In this document: positions 1 through 7,918 of the stretch, piece after piece
How positions within the stretch are numbered: position 1 is the stretch's first letter
Layout: every line of letters starts with the position of its first letter
NCBI GenBank assembly: GCA_023410055.1
Contig: JAEYQK010000102.1
Coordinates: forward strand, 1 to 32,808
DNA: 32,808 bases
Direction of reading: 5' to 3'
DNA from: Acidobacteriota bacterium
GTDB lineage: Bacteria; Acidobacteriota; Terriglobia; Terriglobales; Acidobacteriaceae
Made by a program: the position numbers and the translations under genes
Notes under the pieces: model-generated
What the model was told of the DNA's origin: nothing
The model's input: the letters and a program-made list of their open reading frames with translations, nothing else
The model's database searches: none

Positions 1-1
1 T

Positions 2-1177
2 GACCCGACCTACTGGGAGGTGTACCGCGAAGTTACGGAAAAATACGCCGATGCAGTTGAGAAGGTTGCCCGAAGGGACGATTTTGTTTGGGTGCACGAT
101 TACCACCTGATGATGCTGGCGGATTCGTTACGTGCGCGCGAACTGCCGCTTCGATTGGCATACTTCCATCACATTCCTTTTCCACCGCCAGACATTTTTG
201 AAAAGCTACCCTGGCGAAGAGACATCCTTCGTGGTCTGCTGCAGTTCAACATAGTCGGGTTTCAAACGGTTCGTGACCGAAGGAACTTCATCGCGAGTCT
301 CCGCCGCTGTTTGCCCGATGTTCATGTTAGCCGACTCTCGGATCGCTATCTTGTGCGATGTCAGGAGCTATGCACCGTCGTAGGCAATTTCCCCATCAGT
401 ATTGATTTTCAGACTTTCGAAACTGAGACGCTCGATCCGAAGGTGGCTGCGCGAGCCGCTGAAATCCAACGTGGAATCAAAGGTGAGCAGATCATCCTGG
501 GCGTTGATAGGCTCGACTACACCAAAGGCATCCCTGAAAGGCTCTCTGCGTTTCGACATCTGATCCAGCATTATCCAGAGCTGCGTGGGCGGATAACGCT
601 AGTGCAAGTCGTCGTCCCCAGCAGAGAGGAGATTCCTAGCTACAAGGAACTGAAGCTGACAATCGAGCGGATGGTAAGCGAGATCAATGGAGAATATGGA
701 ACTCCCGGCTGGGTTCCAGTCCAGTACCTGCACAGGTGTTTGTCCCGCTCCGAACTGGCGGCGTTCTATAGTGCTGCGGACATCGCTTTGATTACGCCCC
801 TCAAAGACGGCATGAACCTGGTCGCAAAAGAATACTGTGCTTGCCAGGCTGATGACGGAGGCGTTCTCGTGCTCAGTGAATTCGCAGGTGCGGCCCGTGA
901 GCTCAACTTGGGGGCCTTGCTGGTCAATCCTTACGACACCGAGGGTGTAGCGTCGGCTCTCTATCGCGCATTCCGCATGAGCGGGAGAGAGCAACGCATC
1001 CGGATGCATCGAATGAGGCTCTGGCTAAAACGCCACGACGTTTTTCGTTGGTGTCAGTCTTTCTGTGCCCAGACGCCTGGACGACTGCATGCGCGATCCA
1101 CGAAGGTGTCAGTTGTCTCGTCCCCGCGATCAACGAGCCAGACAGGAGCAATTGCATTCATTGCGTCAGCTAGATAG
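2..1177 (+). CDS. otsA: Alpha,alpha-trehalose-phosphate synthase (GT20), C-terminal part
   Basis: This enzyme transfers glucose from UDP-glucose to glucose-6-phosphate to give trehalose-6-phosphate, in cytosolic trehalose synthesis. The reading frame is open from the first bases, so the true start lies upstream of the window; about 391 residues are visible. Family motifs appear in the right order: VHDYHLM, FHHIPFPPPDIF, LGVDRLDYTKGIPERL and, near the end, DGMNLVAKEY, the sugar-nucleotide binding signature of the GT-B fold. The last 40 or so residues, after FRWCQSF, are not typical of the family, and the stop is followed by degenerate DNA, so the 3' end may have been altered by rearrangement. 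No phosphatase (otsB) gene follows within the window. Confidence 0.9.
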   Translation, partial: DPTYWEVYREVTEKYADAVEKVARRDDFVWVHDYHLMMLADSLRARELPLRLAYFHHIPFPPPDIFEKLPWRRDILRGLLQFNIVGFQTVRDRRNFIASLRRCLPDVHVSRLSDRYLVRCQELCTVVGNFPISIDFQTFETETLDPKVAARAAEIQRGIKGEQIILGVDRLDYTKGIPERLSAFRHLIQHYPELRGRITLVQVVVPSREEIPSYKELKLTIERMVSEINGEYGTPGWVPVQYLHRCLSRSELAAFYSAADIALITPLKDGMNLVAKEYCACQADDGGVLVLSEFAGAARELNLGALLVNPYDTEGVASALYRAFRMSGREQRIRMHRMRLWLKRHDVFRWCQSFCAQTPGRLHARSTKVSVVSSPRSTSQTGAIAFIASAR

Positions 1178-1577
1178 TTCTACAGGGCCGCTTTGGCGTA
1201 TGCGGCATCGCTCCTCGACATGAGCACATTGGATTACGCTGCGGTTTCGATCAGCAGCGGAGAGTGCGCGTGGCCGACATGGATCACGTTCGCAGGATGC
1301 CGCTGCGGCGAAGCCCACTGGGTTAGCGCCAGCCCCTTTGATGGCTGGTGCTTCGTGTCACTAGTCCTACGGACTTCGTCGCAGAGCTTCCTTACATCTT
1401 TCGATAAGCGTATGTCGGATGCGCGTTTGTCGCAATTCACTAAGGCCTTTGAGGATCAGCCAGAGCGATAGACTTCCCCACAATTTTGGACGGTATTTCA
1501 GAGGCACGTATATTTCGTTGCATGTAGCGGTCGCGTTGACGGGAGGTCGTAGTGGGACCGGCCGAAATCGTTCTCTC

Positions 1578-1790
1578 ATGGGCCATATTCTTGCTGGCTA
1601 TCGACCCTTTCTCTCGATTGAAATTGCGCGAGAGTGTCCGCTCCGCTGCCCTGGATGTTACCTACGAATCGCAACACCTCGGCGGCAGTTTCCGGGCAGG
1701 GACGGCGGCGTGAACACTGAATGTAACTACGGGTACGGTAGGACTCGATCTCGTACTCGACTCCAACAATGCGACGCCGTAGGTTCTTGA
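1578..1790 (+). pseudogene. Truncated radical SAM protein (N-terminal remnant)
   Basis: From the ATG at 1578 the frame reads MGHILAGYRPFLSIEIAREC and continues PLRCPGCY. This contains the CxxxCxxC motif that holds the 4Fe-4S cluster of radical SAM enzymes, placed about 20 residues in, as expected of an N-terminus in this superfamily. After roughly 30 residues the frame loses family character and stops at 1790, whereas a working enzyme is usually 300 residues or more. I read this as the severed start of a chromosomal gene. Which radical SAM subfamily it came from cannot be said. Confidence 0.55.
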
Positions 1791-1976
1791 CCTGTTGTTC
1801 GGCTTCAGTCGCGTCTATGTCTCGCCAGGCAGAAAGCATCACGGAACCTGAGTAGCGGCAGTGGTTGCAGGACTCGCGAGTAGCGTGCGCACGATCCCTT
1901 TGGGTTGGTCTTTCCTGTCGTACCCAAACTCGCCCATCCAATACTGACGACGTTCACGAAAGAACTGATACTGCGG

Positions 1977-2270
1977 ATGTGTTTCCGGAACACTTACCAT
2001 GTAATAGACGCGCAGGCGTACGAATTGCTGTTTTCTTTTGTGTCGCCCGAGCACCGGACAGCATTCTTGGGCCTCGTTCACTCTCAGGAATATTTCGCCT
2101 GTTTGCACAAGGAGGACGAACAATTCGGTGTCCCTACTCCAGACGGAATCCGAGCCGCTCGCCCGTTGGCCATGGTTCTACCCGAGGACGTGATGAGGCA
2201 TGCCACTCTCATCGCAACAAACTTGGCTATGTCCTGCCGCGACGAAGACGACGGATCGGGCCACGCGTAG
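1977..2270 (+). CDS. Hypothetical protein, possibly a gene fragment
   Basis: A 97-residue frame starting MCFRNTYHVIDAQAYELLFS. Third codon positions favour G/C over much of its length, which suggests it is or was coding. I recognise no domain. It sits in the decayed stretch after the radical-SAM remnant and has no clear ribosome-binding site, so it may be a surviving piece of a larger gene. Antisense frames cover the same bases. Confidence is low. Confidence 0.25.
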   Translation: MCFRNTYHVIDAQAYELLFSFVSPEHRTAFLGLVHSQEYFACLHKEDEQFGVPTPDGIRAARPLAMVLPEDVMRHATLIATNLAMSCRDEDDGSGHA

Positions 2271-2591
2271 CTCGTTCTGTCGGTGATGCCCGAGCTGTTT
2301 CTTGCTCGCAAGACCTCAAGATTCCAATCGCCAGTCAAATTGTAATCGGCGAAATATGATCCCTTCCTTTAGCGGACCCGGCATCCCGTGAGCTGTTGAC
2401 CCGCCACTTCCGCGCCTCTCCCAATGCATGCCGCCGCGATCCCTTGCTCGTCACAACGCTCCGACATGGCCCCAAAGCCGCCAGCTCCGTTTGACGATCC
2501 CTTGATTCACAGGTACACCAACCCTGACGGACGTGCCTCGGAGACCGCGCAAGCTTCGAGATCGCGCCCGCCCGCAACTCGGAGGTCGAAC

Positions 2592-2846
2592 ATGGCAAAA
2601 GAAACCAGCAACCCGGTAAAGCAATTCCCGATTCCCGAGCTGGTCGACACCCGCCGAGCGGCCGAGATCCTGGGCCGTTCGGCCAACACCCTGAAGCGCT
2701 GGCGCGCCGAGGGCGTCGGCCCCGATTACGTAGAAATCGAGGGGCGGGTTCGCTATGATGTAGCCGTTCTTGTTGATTTCATCAGGAAGAACACACGTAC
2801 GCCTTCCGTGCGGGCCATGCTGGAGGACGCGCGTGGAATTGCTTAA
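2592..2846 (+). CDS. Excisionase-type MerR-like HTH protein (xis1)
   Basis: An 84-residue DNA-binding protein. Residues about 15-60 (VDTRRAAEILGRSANTLKRW, then a short wing and GRVRYDVAVLVDF) form the winged helix-turn-helix of the excisionase / helix-turn-helix_17 family. The ATG at 2592 is preceded by GGAGG at a good distance; the frame is open further upstream but without a site. It overlaps the following integrase by 14 bases. This xis-then-int order, with overlap, is common in integrative elements and suggests co-translation and control of integration direction. Confidence 0.75.
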   Translation: MAKETSNPVKQFPIPELVDTRRAAEILGRSANTLKRWRAEGVGPDYVEIEGRVRYDVAVLVDFIRKNTRTPSVRAMLEDARGIA

Positions 2847-3867
2847 GAAGAAAGACTCCAAGTACTACTGGTATGACTTCACGGTAGCGGGCCGGCGCTA
2901 TCGCGGATCCACCAAGGAGACCAACGAGAAACGGGCGGCGGCGATCGCCGCCATCAAGATGTCGCGGGCCATGGAAGGCAAGGACCCGTTGCCCAAGAAG
3001 GCTCCTCCCATGGAGAAGTTTTCCGAGCGCTTTTTGGACTGGGTCCAGGCGGCAAAGCTGGAGGCCAAGACGAAGACGTATTACGCCGACGGCTGGCGTC
3101 TGCTTTCGAAAACACCTCTGGCTCCGCTGCGCCTCGACCAGATCACCGCCGAGGAGATCGACAAGCTGACTTTCTCCGGTGCCGCCTCCAACGCCAACTG
3201 CGCCCTGCGTACCCTGCGCCGCATGCTGCATAAGGCGGAGGAATGGAAGGTGGTGCGTCAGGTAGTCAAGTTCAAACTGCTGAAGGAGTACGGCCGCACC
3301 CTGCGGCTGGACGACGAGGCAGAAGCCAAGCTGCTGGCGGCGGGCAACAAACTGGTCAAACGTGGTGAGTGGGACGAGAAGGTACGCTCGCTATTCGGCG
3401 ACATCGTCATGCTGGTGCGCGATACCGGAATGCGGAACGAGCGTGAGCTCTACCGCGTGCGCATCGAAAACATCAACTGGAAAGACAAGGTCATCTTTGT
3501 GCCCGACAGCAAGACGCCCGACGGCCGCCGCCTGGTTCCCATGAGCGACCGCGTGGTCTCGCTGTTGAAGGCGCGTTGCGGAGAGCGCAAGGAAGGCTGG
3601 GTGTTCGCCTCCAAGCGTTCCGCCTCCGGGCATCTCACCACCATCGCCCGGCGCTTTCGCCAAGCGCGTGGCGAGGCGAAGCTGCCCAACAGCCTGGTGC
3701 TTTATTGCGGACGCCATGACTATGGCACCCGTATCTTGAAGCACACGGGCAATCTGGCCGCGGTGATGAAGACCATGGGGCACAAGGACGTGAAGACCGC
3801 AATGCAGTATCAACATCCCGAACTGGAGATTGTGCGCGCGGCGCTCAATCAGACGACGGCACGGTAA
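2833..3867 (+). CDS. Tyrosine recombinase / integrase (int1)
   Basis: A 344-residue site-specific recombinase. The GTG start at 2833, preceded by GAGG, fits better than the upstream frame because the product then opens with a typical arm-binding segment (KKDSKYYWYDFTVAGRRYRG). A SAM-like core-binding domain follows, then the catalytic domain with the first Arg in DTGMRNE, an RH pair in LYCGRHDYGT, GH in MGHKDV and the nucleophile Tyr in AMQYQHPE. The usual His of HxxR is replaced by Tyr (YCGR). The gene ends 75 bases from the tRNA-Lys 3' half and points at it, as expected for an integrase next to its target. The matching far end of this element (A) is not in the window. Confidence 0.85.
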   Translation: MELLKKKDSKYYWYDFTVAGRRYRGSTKETNEKRAAAIAAIKMSRAMEGKDPLPKKAPPMEKFSERFLDWVQAAKLEAKTKTYYADGWRLLSKTPLAPLRLDQITAEEIDKLTFSGAASNANCALRTLRRMLHKAEEWKVVRQVVKFKLLKEYGRTLRLDDEAEAKLLAAGNKLVKRGEWDEKVRSLFGDIVMLVRDTGMRNERELYRVRIENINWKDKVIFVPDSKTPDGRRLVPMSDRVVSLLKARCGERKEGWVFASKRSASGHLTTIARRFRQARGEAKLPNSLVLYCGRHDYGTRILKHTGNLAAVMKTMGHKDVKTAMQYQHPELEIVRAALNQTTAR

Positions 3868-3900
3868 AACGCGGCCGAGAATTTTTGCGGCACGTTTTAC
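3864..3900. repeat. Inverted repeat after int1
   Basis: GTAAAACG at 3864-3871 is mirrored by CGTTTTAC at 3893-3900, starting on the int1 stop codon. With a 21-base loop and no T run this is a weak terminator. It may instead be an arm-type or excisionase binding site between int1 and the tRNA end. Confidence 0.4.
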
Positions 3901-3922
3901 GGCACAGGAAGAAATTACACAA

Positions 3923-3987
3923 CTGTAAGTGATTGAAAAGATGGTGAGCGCGGAAGGAATCGAACCTTCAACCTACTGATTAAGAGT
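3923..3987. repeat. Outer att site of element B (65-bp direct repeat, copy 1)
   Basis: These 65 bases recur exactly at 12278-12342. The repeat covers the tRNA-Lys 3' half plus 19 bases of flank and ends in GATTAAGAGT, which encodes the anticodon loop on the minus strand. The sequence diverges immediately after the core. A direct repeat of a tRNA end flanking an int2-carrying segment is the signature of integration. Confidence 0.85.
3942..3987 (-). pseudogene. Orphan 3' half of tRNA-Lys(CTT)
   Basis: Matches the complete tRNA-Lys at 12297-12372 from the encoded CCA through the T arm, variable loop and anticodon. Beyond the anticodon the sequence changes to element B DNA, so no 5' half and no promoter are attached. 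I infer that this is the native 3' half, stranded when element B inserted in the anticodon loop. Confidence 0.85.
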
Positions 3988-4012
3988 AACGTCCGCGCTT
4001 TAGTACCATGTG

Positions 4013-4104
4013 GTAAGTGATTGGAATTACGTTGATGCACCTGCCCCAACCAACCCCATACAACGCCTTATTAGCTACGTACCCGCTACAGTAGTCGCTA
4101 CAGT
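4013..4104. promoter_or_regulatory. Left-end recombinase arm sites of element B
   Basis: CGCTACAGT occurs at 4084-4092 and 4096-4104, start to start 12 bases. The same pair with the same 12-base step sits at the other end of the element (12232-12240 and 12244-12252). A further motif, GTAAGTGATTG, lies at 4013-4023 and also at 3925 and 12280. Paired short direct repeats near both att sites are typical of integrase arm-binding or excisionase sites; the function is inferred. Confidence 0.55.
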
Positions 4105-4349
4105 TATTCTTCAGAGACAGGATAAACAGCACGCGGATATTCTGGACGCGGTTCCTTCCCAACGTTCCCATACTGCGCCTGTCCCGATGGAATCGAACGG
4201 CGCAACAGGTGGGCCATCGCAATGCGGTACATCTGCGGATTGCCCACGCGCACGCTGCCCTCGAAGTCGCGCCACAGGCCCGATTGAGCGTCCATCACCA
4301 ACCGGGCCAGTTCCTCATCACTGAAGTCGTCAATCAGTTTTGTAGGCAT
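4104..4349 (-). CDS. Small hypothetical protein downstream of int2
   Basis: An 81-residue protein (MPTKLIDDFSDEELARLVMD...) beginning 13 bases after the int2 stop on the same strand, so probably the last gene of the regulator-int2 operon. The N-terminal half is acidic and helical; a later segment reads YRIAMAHLLRRSIPSG. I recognise no family. Its stop codon touches the arm-site repeat at the element end. A directionality or accessory role would fit the position but is a guess. Confidence 0.55.
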   Translation of the reverse strand: MPTKLIDDFSDEELARLVMDAQSGLWRDFEGSVRVGNPQMYRIAMAHLLRRSIPSGQAQYGNVGKEPRPEYPRAVYPVSEE

Positions 4350-4362
4350 CTTTCATCCCCCT

Positions 4363-5610
4363 TTACTGCGTCAACTGCCGTTGCTTTGTCTGTTGTTCGG
4401 TCGGTTCCTGCTGCTGCGGTTGGGCCTGTGCTTCCAACCGGGCCATTGCCGACAGCACCGCATCACCAGACGGATGCACATAGCGGGCCGACATGGTGAT
4501 GCTGCTGTGTCCCGCGATCCGCATGAGCGTCCATACGTCGCAGCCCGATTGTCCAAGGCGGGTCAGGAACGTGTGCCGCAGTGAGTACAGCACGAATGGG
4601 CGTACCTTGCTTGCGGTAAGGGCCTTGCGATGCTGTACCCGCACGCTGTCGTGCTCCACATGGCCGCTCTTTGTTGGCGCAGGCCACACCCAACCCTCAA
4701 TAGGCTTGCCCGCTGCTTCCCAACGCGACTCTAGAACAAAGCGAACACGCGGGGAAAGTGGCAACACGCGACGCGCGGCAGCGGTTTTGCCGTGAGTGAC
4801 GCGCAACATACCAAACCGCCCTGTATCGAAGCTGATGTTCTCCCAACGCAGCCGGAAGCACTCATCAGGCCGCAGTCCGGTATCCATCAGCACAGGCGCG
4901 ATTGAGGCCAGCGGTTCGATCACGGCAGCCGCAAGGTATTTTGTTTCCTCATCCGGCGTTACCACGTGTTCCCGATGGTGCTCCCCGCGCAGCAGTCCCA
5001 CCTTGGGAGCAGTTGCGATCACCCCCCACTCGGCAGCCAACCGCAGCACGCGACGCAAGGCCCGGAGCGCCGCATTGATGCTTGCTGTCTCCCATTCCTC
5101 ACTCTGTAAGTGGGCCGCAAACCCGGCGATGTGCTCAGAGCTAATGGCGTCAATTCGCTTGTCGGCAAGCGGCCCGTGAACAGTGATTGTCTTGAGGCCG
5201 AATTGGTACCACTGCCAAGTTTTGGGAGAGGCGTGCTCGAACTTCGCCTTGAGCCACGTTTTGACCCGCTGCTCACAAAACTGCTTGAGTGTCGGCACCG
5301 GGGCCTGCCGCTTTTCCCACAGTCGCAGGCAATCGGTACTGCATACCGTCTGGCCTTTGTTGGTGAGAACGGCATAGTCGCCGTTAAAGAGCTTGTCACA
5401 CTCGGCACAGCGCACAAGCTGAGCCACGGCGCAACCTAATTGCTTAGCCTTTTCCTCTCGCTCATGCGCTTCCCGCGCCAGTCGCGCCCGATGGTCAGCT
5501 TCCATCTGCCGCGCCCGGTTGGGATTGCCTTGCTTGGTTGACTCTTGAACGTGCTGACCATTGAAGATGAAGTGATAGTAGTAAACGCGCCCACGCTTAT
5601 AGATGGACAT
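4363..5610 (-). CDS. Tyrosine recombinase with inserted zinc-ribbon (int2)
   Basis: A 415-residue integrase of element B. The start at 5610 follows GGGGTG and opens with MSIYKRGRVYYYHFIFNG, a typical arm-binding beta-sheet; the upstream frame is antisense to the neighbouring gene. Residues 68-94 hold CAEC and CSTDC, a Cys4 zinc-ribbon between the arm-binding and core-binding domains, which is unusual. The catalytic domain shows DTGLRPDE, LYSLRHTF, AGHSS and RYVH, so the Arg, GH and Tyr are present while HxxR reads YxxR. It lies 11 bases after the regulator gene and is probably co-transcribed. Its 3' side faces the att site at 3978-3987, so it presumably recombines at the tRNA-Lys anticodon loop. 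Confidence 0.88.
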   Translation of the reverse strand: MSIYKRGRVYYYHFIFNGQHVQESTKQGNPNRARQMEADHRARLAREAHEREEKAKQLGCAVAQLVRCAECDKLFNGDYAVLTNKGQTVCSTDCLRLWEKRQAPVPTLKQFCEQRVKTWLKAKFEHASPKTWQWYQFGLKTITVHGPLADKRIDAISSEHIAGFAAHLQSEEWETASINAALRALRRVLRLAAEWGVIATAPKVGLLRGEHHREHVVTPDEETKYLAAAVIEPLASIAPVLMDTGLRPDECFRLRWENISFDTGRFGMLRVTHGKTAAARRVLPLSPRVRFVLESRWEAAGKPIEGWVWPAPTKSGHVEHDSVRVQHRKALTASKVRPFVLYSLRHTFLTRLGQSGCDVWTLMRIAGHSSITMSARYVHPSGDAVLSAMARLEAQAQPQQQEPTEQQTKQRQLTQ

Positions 5611-5621
5611 ACCAGCACCCC

Positions 5622-6137
5622 TTAAATTCTCCCCTCGCTTTCTAGTTCGGTTGTGCGGCGAATCGTATCCGCAAACAAAGCTGTGAGATTGAGCACGACG
5701 ACCGCCCGCGAGTCCCCGTCGAACTCTAGAGCCTTTTCGACAGTGGCGCGGGCCTCTCGCGCCTTCAACACGTGCCACTCGCCCGCTACCGAGCACAGCA
5801 TGGGCAGGCTGTCGGCCTTGGGCCTGCCGCCCTTTGATGCGGCTGCTGTGGCCTCAACAAAGCGGCCTGACCATTCCAGCAGCAGCGACTCGGGTATCTC
5901 GCGCACGGCCTGACCGATGGCAGGCGGATCAAACCCGCACCGCTCCAGTTCGTTTGCTACCGCAAGCCTGAGCACATCGGGCACGCTATACAGGCGCGTC
6001 TTGCGCTTGCCTGCTCCAACCAATAGCGACGGGGGCAGGCCGTATGCCTCAGCGGCGAAGTTCTTAACACGCCACGCCTCAGCCCCGAGGATGGTTGCCA
6101 CCTGTGAGGTTCCCCAATACCTGCTCTCTTCTCTCAT
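5622..6137 (-). CDS. HTH regulator of element B, probable leaderless mRNA
   Basis: A 171-residue protein. Residues about 8-60 (WGTSQVATILGAEAWRVKNF... then LYSVPDVLRLAV) look like a MerR-type winged HTH used to read DNA, followed by a helical domain of unknown role. No Shine-Dalgarno lies before the ATG at 6137. Instead a strong promoter places the likely transcription start on the A of the ATG, so the message is probably leaderless. It is divergent from the excisionase-like gene at 6294 and upstream of int2. That position suggests a repressor controlling the switch between integration and replication genes; the role is inferred. Confidence 0.7.
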   Translation of the reverse strand: MREESRYWGTSQVATILGAEAWRVKNFAAEAYGLPPSLLVGAGKRKTRLYSVPDVLRLAVANELERCGFDPPAIGQAVREIPESLLLEWSGRFVEATAAASKGGRPKADSLPMLCSVAGEWHVLKAREARATVEKALEFDGDSRAVVVLNLTALFADTIRRTTELESEGRI

Positions 6138-6245
6138 AGGAGTAGTCTAGTCTAAGTAATCAGTTGTGTCAAGTAGGATTTATGCGGTCTGAGCGGTGCA
6201 TTTTAGCTTGACAACGGCTATGCTATTAGAGTAGAGTAGTCTTGA
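6138..6245. promoter_or_regulatory. Divergent promoter region with shared operator repeat
   Basis: On the minus strand TTGACA (6167-6172) and TAGACT (6144-6149) are 17 bases apart and drive the regulator. On the plus strand TTGACA (6208-6213) and TAGAGT (6232-6237) are 18 apart and drive the replication genes. GAGTAGTCT occurs as a direct repeat overlapping each -10 box (6140-6148 and 6234-6242), a likely operator for the regulator. Confidence 0.7.
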
Positions 6246-6293
6246 ACGATTTGACTGGACAACATAGCGTCCAGTGTGCTAAACTTGGATACA

Positions 6294-6488
6294 ATGGAAG
6301 CAATCGTTGTGCCCCGCCTCTACTCGCTTGCGGAAGCGGCGAAACTGCTTGGCGGGATTTCCGTTTGGTCGCTGCGAAAGCACTTGCAGCGCAAGACGCT
6401 ACAGGCCACCCGCATTGGCCGCCGCGTCTTTCTGAGTGCCGCTGAGCTTCAGCGCGTCACGCAAGAGGGCCTGCCCCCTCTCAGATGA
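6294..6488 (+). CDS. Small excisionase-like HTH protein (xis2)
   Basis: A 64-residue protein. SLAEAAKLLGGISVWSLRKH followed by ATRIGRRVFLSAAELQR is the helix-turn-helix plus wing of the excisionase family. It is the first gene under the rightward promoter of element B, about 55 bases from the predicted transcription start. In such elements the product bends att DNA for excision or activates replication genes. It is separate from the int2 operon, so excision and replication may be switched on together. Confidence 0.7.
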   Translation: MEAIVVPRLYSLAEAAKLLGGISVWSLRKHLQRKTLQATRIGRRVFLSAAELQRVTQEGLPPLR

Positions 6489-6505
6489 GCGTTTAAACGC
6501 GACAA

Positions 6506-6661
6506 ATGCCAAAACCGAAAACCGAAGAGGCCCGAAAGCGGCAGCTTGTGGGCCTAGCGAAGTTCCGCCGTATTCAGCATGAACGGCGGTTGCGCCGCGC
6601 AGCAAAGCGCCAGCGGGCGCGTGAGCAGCGGCAGATGAACACACTTGAATCGACCGAATAA
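6506..6661 (+). CDS. Small basic protein, unknown
   Basis: A 51-residue, strongly basic frame beginning MPKPKTEEARKRQLVGLAKF, with Arg and Lys in about a third of positions. It lies 17 bases after xis2 in the same orientation and just after the 12-bp palindrome GCGTTTAAACGC (6489-6500). The ribosome-binding site is poor. Size and charge suggest nucleic-acid binding, but no family is recognised. Confidence 0.4.
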   Translation: MPKPKTEEARKRQLVGLAKFRRIQHERRLRRAAKRQRAREQRQMNTLESTE

Positions 6662-6708
6662 CCGATAGCGGCCACCAGTGGCCGGAACACTGGCAAAACA
6701 CACAAACA

Positions 6709-6978
6709 GTGGCAAGACTTGGTTTTATAGAAGTTCACGTGAACGATGAGCCTGTGCTCATCAACCTGAACTCAATTCGCAGCGTCGAACGGGCATACGT
6801 CTTTCCCGACGACCCAACCGACTGCACAACAGCAATCGAGATCATTGGCCGCGATTCCATCGAGGCCGATGAGCCTTACGAAACTGTACTGAAGCTAATC
6901 CGCCGTGCTGGTGGAGACCGCCTCACTGTTCGGGCTTCTGACCTTGAGGGCGAGCAGGATGAGCACGGCAACAGCTAA
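6709..6978 (+). CDS. Small hypothetical protein upstream of RepA-like ATPase
   Basis: An 89-residue protein with a GTG start. The pattern FIEVHVNDEPVLINLNSIRS followed by a second sheet-rich half (TAIEIIGRD...YETVLKLIRRAG) resembles small bacterial proteins of beta-sheet fold (flagellar FlbD-like: a ligand-binding strand, then 'V.E'-type repeats), but I cannot assign it. It overlaps the ATPase gene by 20 bases, so the two are translated together. A hairpin (CCAGTG/CACTGG, 6675-6693) sits just before the start and may affect initiation. Confidence 0.55.
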   Translation: MARLGFIEVHVNDEPVLINLNSIRSVERAYVFPDDPTDCTTAIEIIGRDSIEADEPYETVLKLIRRAGGDRLTVRASDLEGEQDEHGNS

Positions 6979-7918
6979 CACTGTTGGAATCGGTCGGCGC
7001 ATTGTGCTGACTGCTGAGGAATGGATGAACTGCCAATTTGAAGGCGAGGGCGTCCCGCTGTTGGGGACAGCAGAACATCCGATTGTTCCGCTGTTCACGA
7101 AAAACATCGTGGAAGCGCCCGAAAAGGCTTGGAAGACTACGTTCCTGCTGCGGCTACTTTTGGGCCTGTCGTGCGGAGAGGTACTGTTTCCCGAGCTGTC
7201 TGTCCCTGAGGCAAGAAAGGTACTGTATCTGCACGGGGAACTAAACCCGCCTGAACTGAAGGCCAGATTGCAGGATGCCGGACAAGGGCTGCCGCGTCCT
7301 TTCACTAATTTCGTGCAGGCACGCGACCTTGACGCGAACCTAGTTACGGAAATCGGCCAAGGCATCATCAGTGATCTTGTGGGGCATTACAAGCCTGACG
7401 TGCTGGTAGTTGACCCTTGGCAATCGTTCATTCCCGGCGTGGATGAGAACTCAGCAAAAGAAACTGATGCGCCGCGAAGGTTCCTTGACAGCCTCATTGC
7501 GGGGCATGGGCTGACTGTGTTCTTGGTCATGCACCAAGGCAAAGACCGCAGCAGAGGCGCAAGGGGCAGTTCCGCAATGGCCGGATGGCGGGACAGCCGC
7601 TTTCAGCTTAAGGCAAATGGCCGAAACCTCACTGTGACTGTCGAACCCCGATGGGCGGAACCTCTCAGCGTTGAGCTTCAGTTTCGCAATGGGACAGTCT
7701 GGACGAAAGAAAGAGGAGAGTTGTCACCGCAGGTTAACAAAGTGCGTGAGTTTGTGATGGCCTCTGGCGGCGAGACAACGCGGGCCGCACTCGGATTGTT
7801 CCTCGGACTAGAGGGCGACGCACTACGCAAGGCTCTCCAGCGCGCATCCGACGCGGGAGTTATCACCGTAGATTGCGAACACGTCCGTCTCAGACTCAGC
7901 CGAGAACTCATAACGTGA
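6959..7918 (+). CDS. RepA-like AAA ATPase (AAA_25), replicative helicase type
   Basis: A 319-residue RecA-fold ATPase, probably the replication helicase of element B. The P-loop is EAPEKAWKT (residues 53-60), a variant of GxxxxGK[TS] in which the last Gly is Trp. Walker B is DVLVVDP (147-153). His192 followed by RGSSAMAGWRD (202-212) matches the H...K...RGSSA..A..D arrangement of RepA/KaiC-like hexameric helicases. The C-terminal 80 residues look like a winged helix (VREFVMASGGETTRAALGLF). The ATG at 6959 gives the right N-terminus. The gene is followed directly by a repeat-rich region that may be its origin. Control is expected from the rightward promoter at 6208-6237. Confidence 0.75.
   Translation: MSTATANTVGIGRRIVLTAEEWMNCQFEGEGVPLLGTAEHPIVPLFTKNIVEAPEKAWKTTFLLRLLLGLSCGEVLFPELSVPEARKVLYLHGELNPPELKARLQDAGQGLPRPFTNFVQARDLDANLVTEIGQGIISDLVGHYKPDVLVVDPWQSFIPGVDENSAKETDAPRRFLDSLIAGHGLTVFLVMHQGKDRSRGARGSSAMAGWRDSRFQLKANGRNLTVTVEPRWAEPLSVELQFRNGTVWTKERGELSPQVNKVREFVMASGGETTRAALGLFLGLEGDALRKALQRASDAGVITVDCEHVRLRLSRELIT

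Larger units (their letters stand above)
1178..2591. other. Decayed intergenic stretch between otsA and the integrase module
   Basis: About 1.4 kb without a convincing intact gene. Short open frames overlap on both strands, as expected of debris. The recognisable pieces are a radical-SAM N-terminus at 1578-1670 and one open frame with coding-like third positions at 1977-2270, both listed separately. A minus-strand frame near 1576-1838 has a charged, coiled-coil-like composition but no recognised family. I found no copy of the tRNA-Lys 3' end here, so this is not visibly the far att site of element A. Confidence 0.5.

Noticed and set aside
1576..1941. Minus-strand frame antisense to the radical SAM remnant
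   Set aside because: Some charged helical character but no family, and the opposite strand carries the recognisable CxxxCxxC motif.
6489..6500. GCGTTTAAACGC palindrome as an operator
   Set aside because: A perfect 12-bp palindrome, with a related GTTTAAACGCG near 12085, but there is no promoter context or further copies to support a function.
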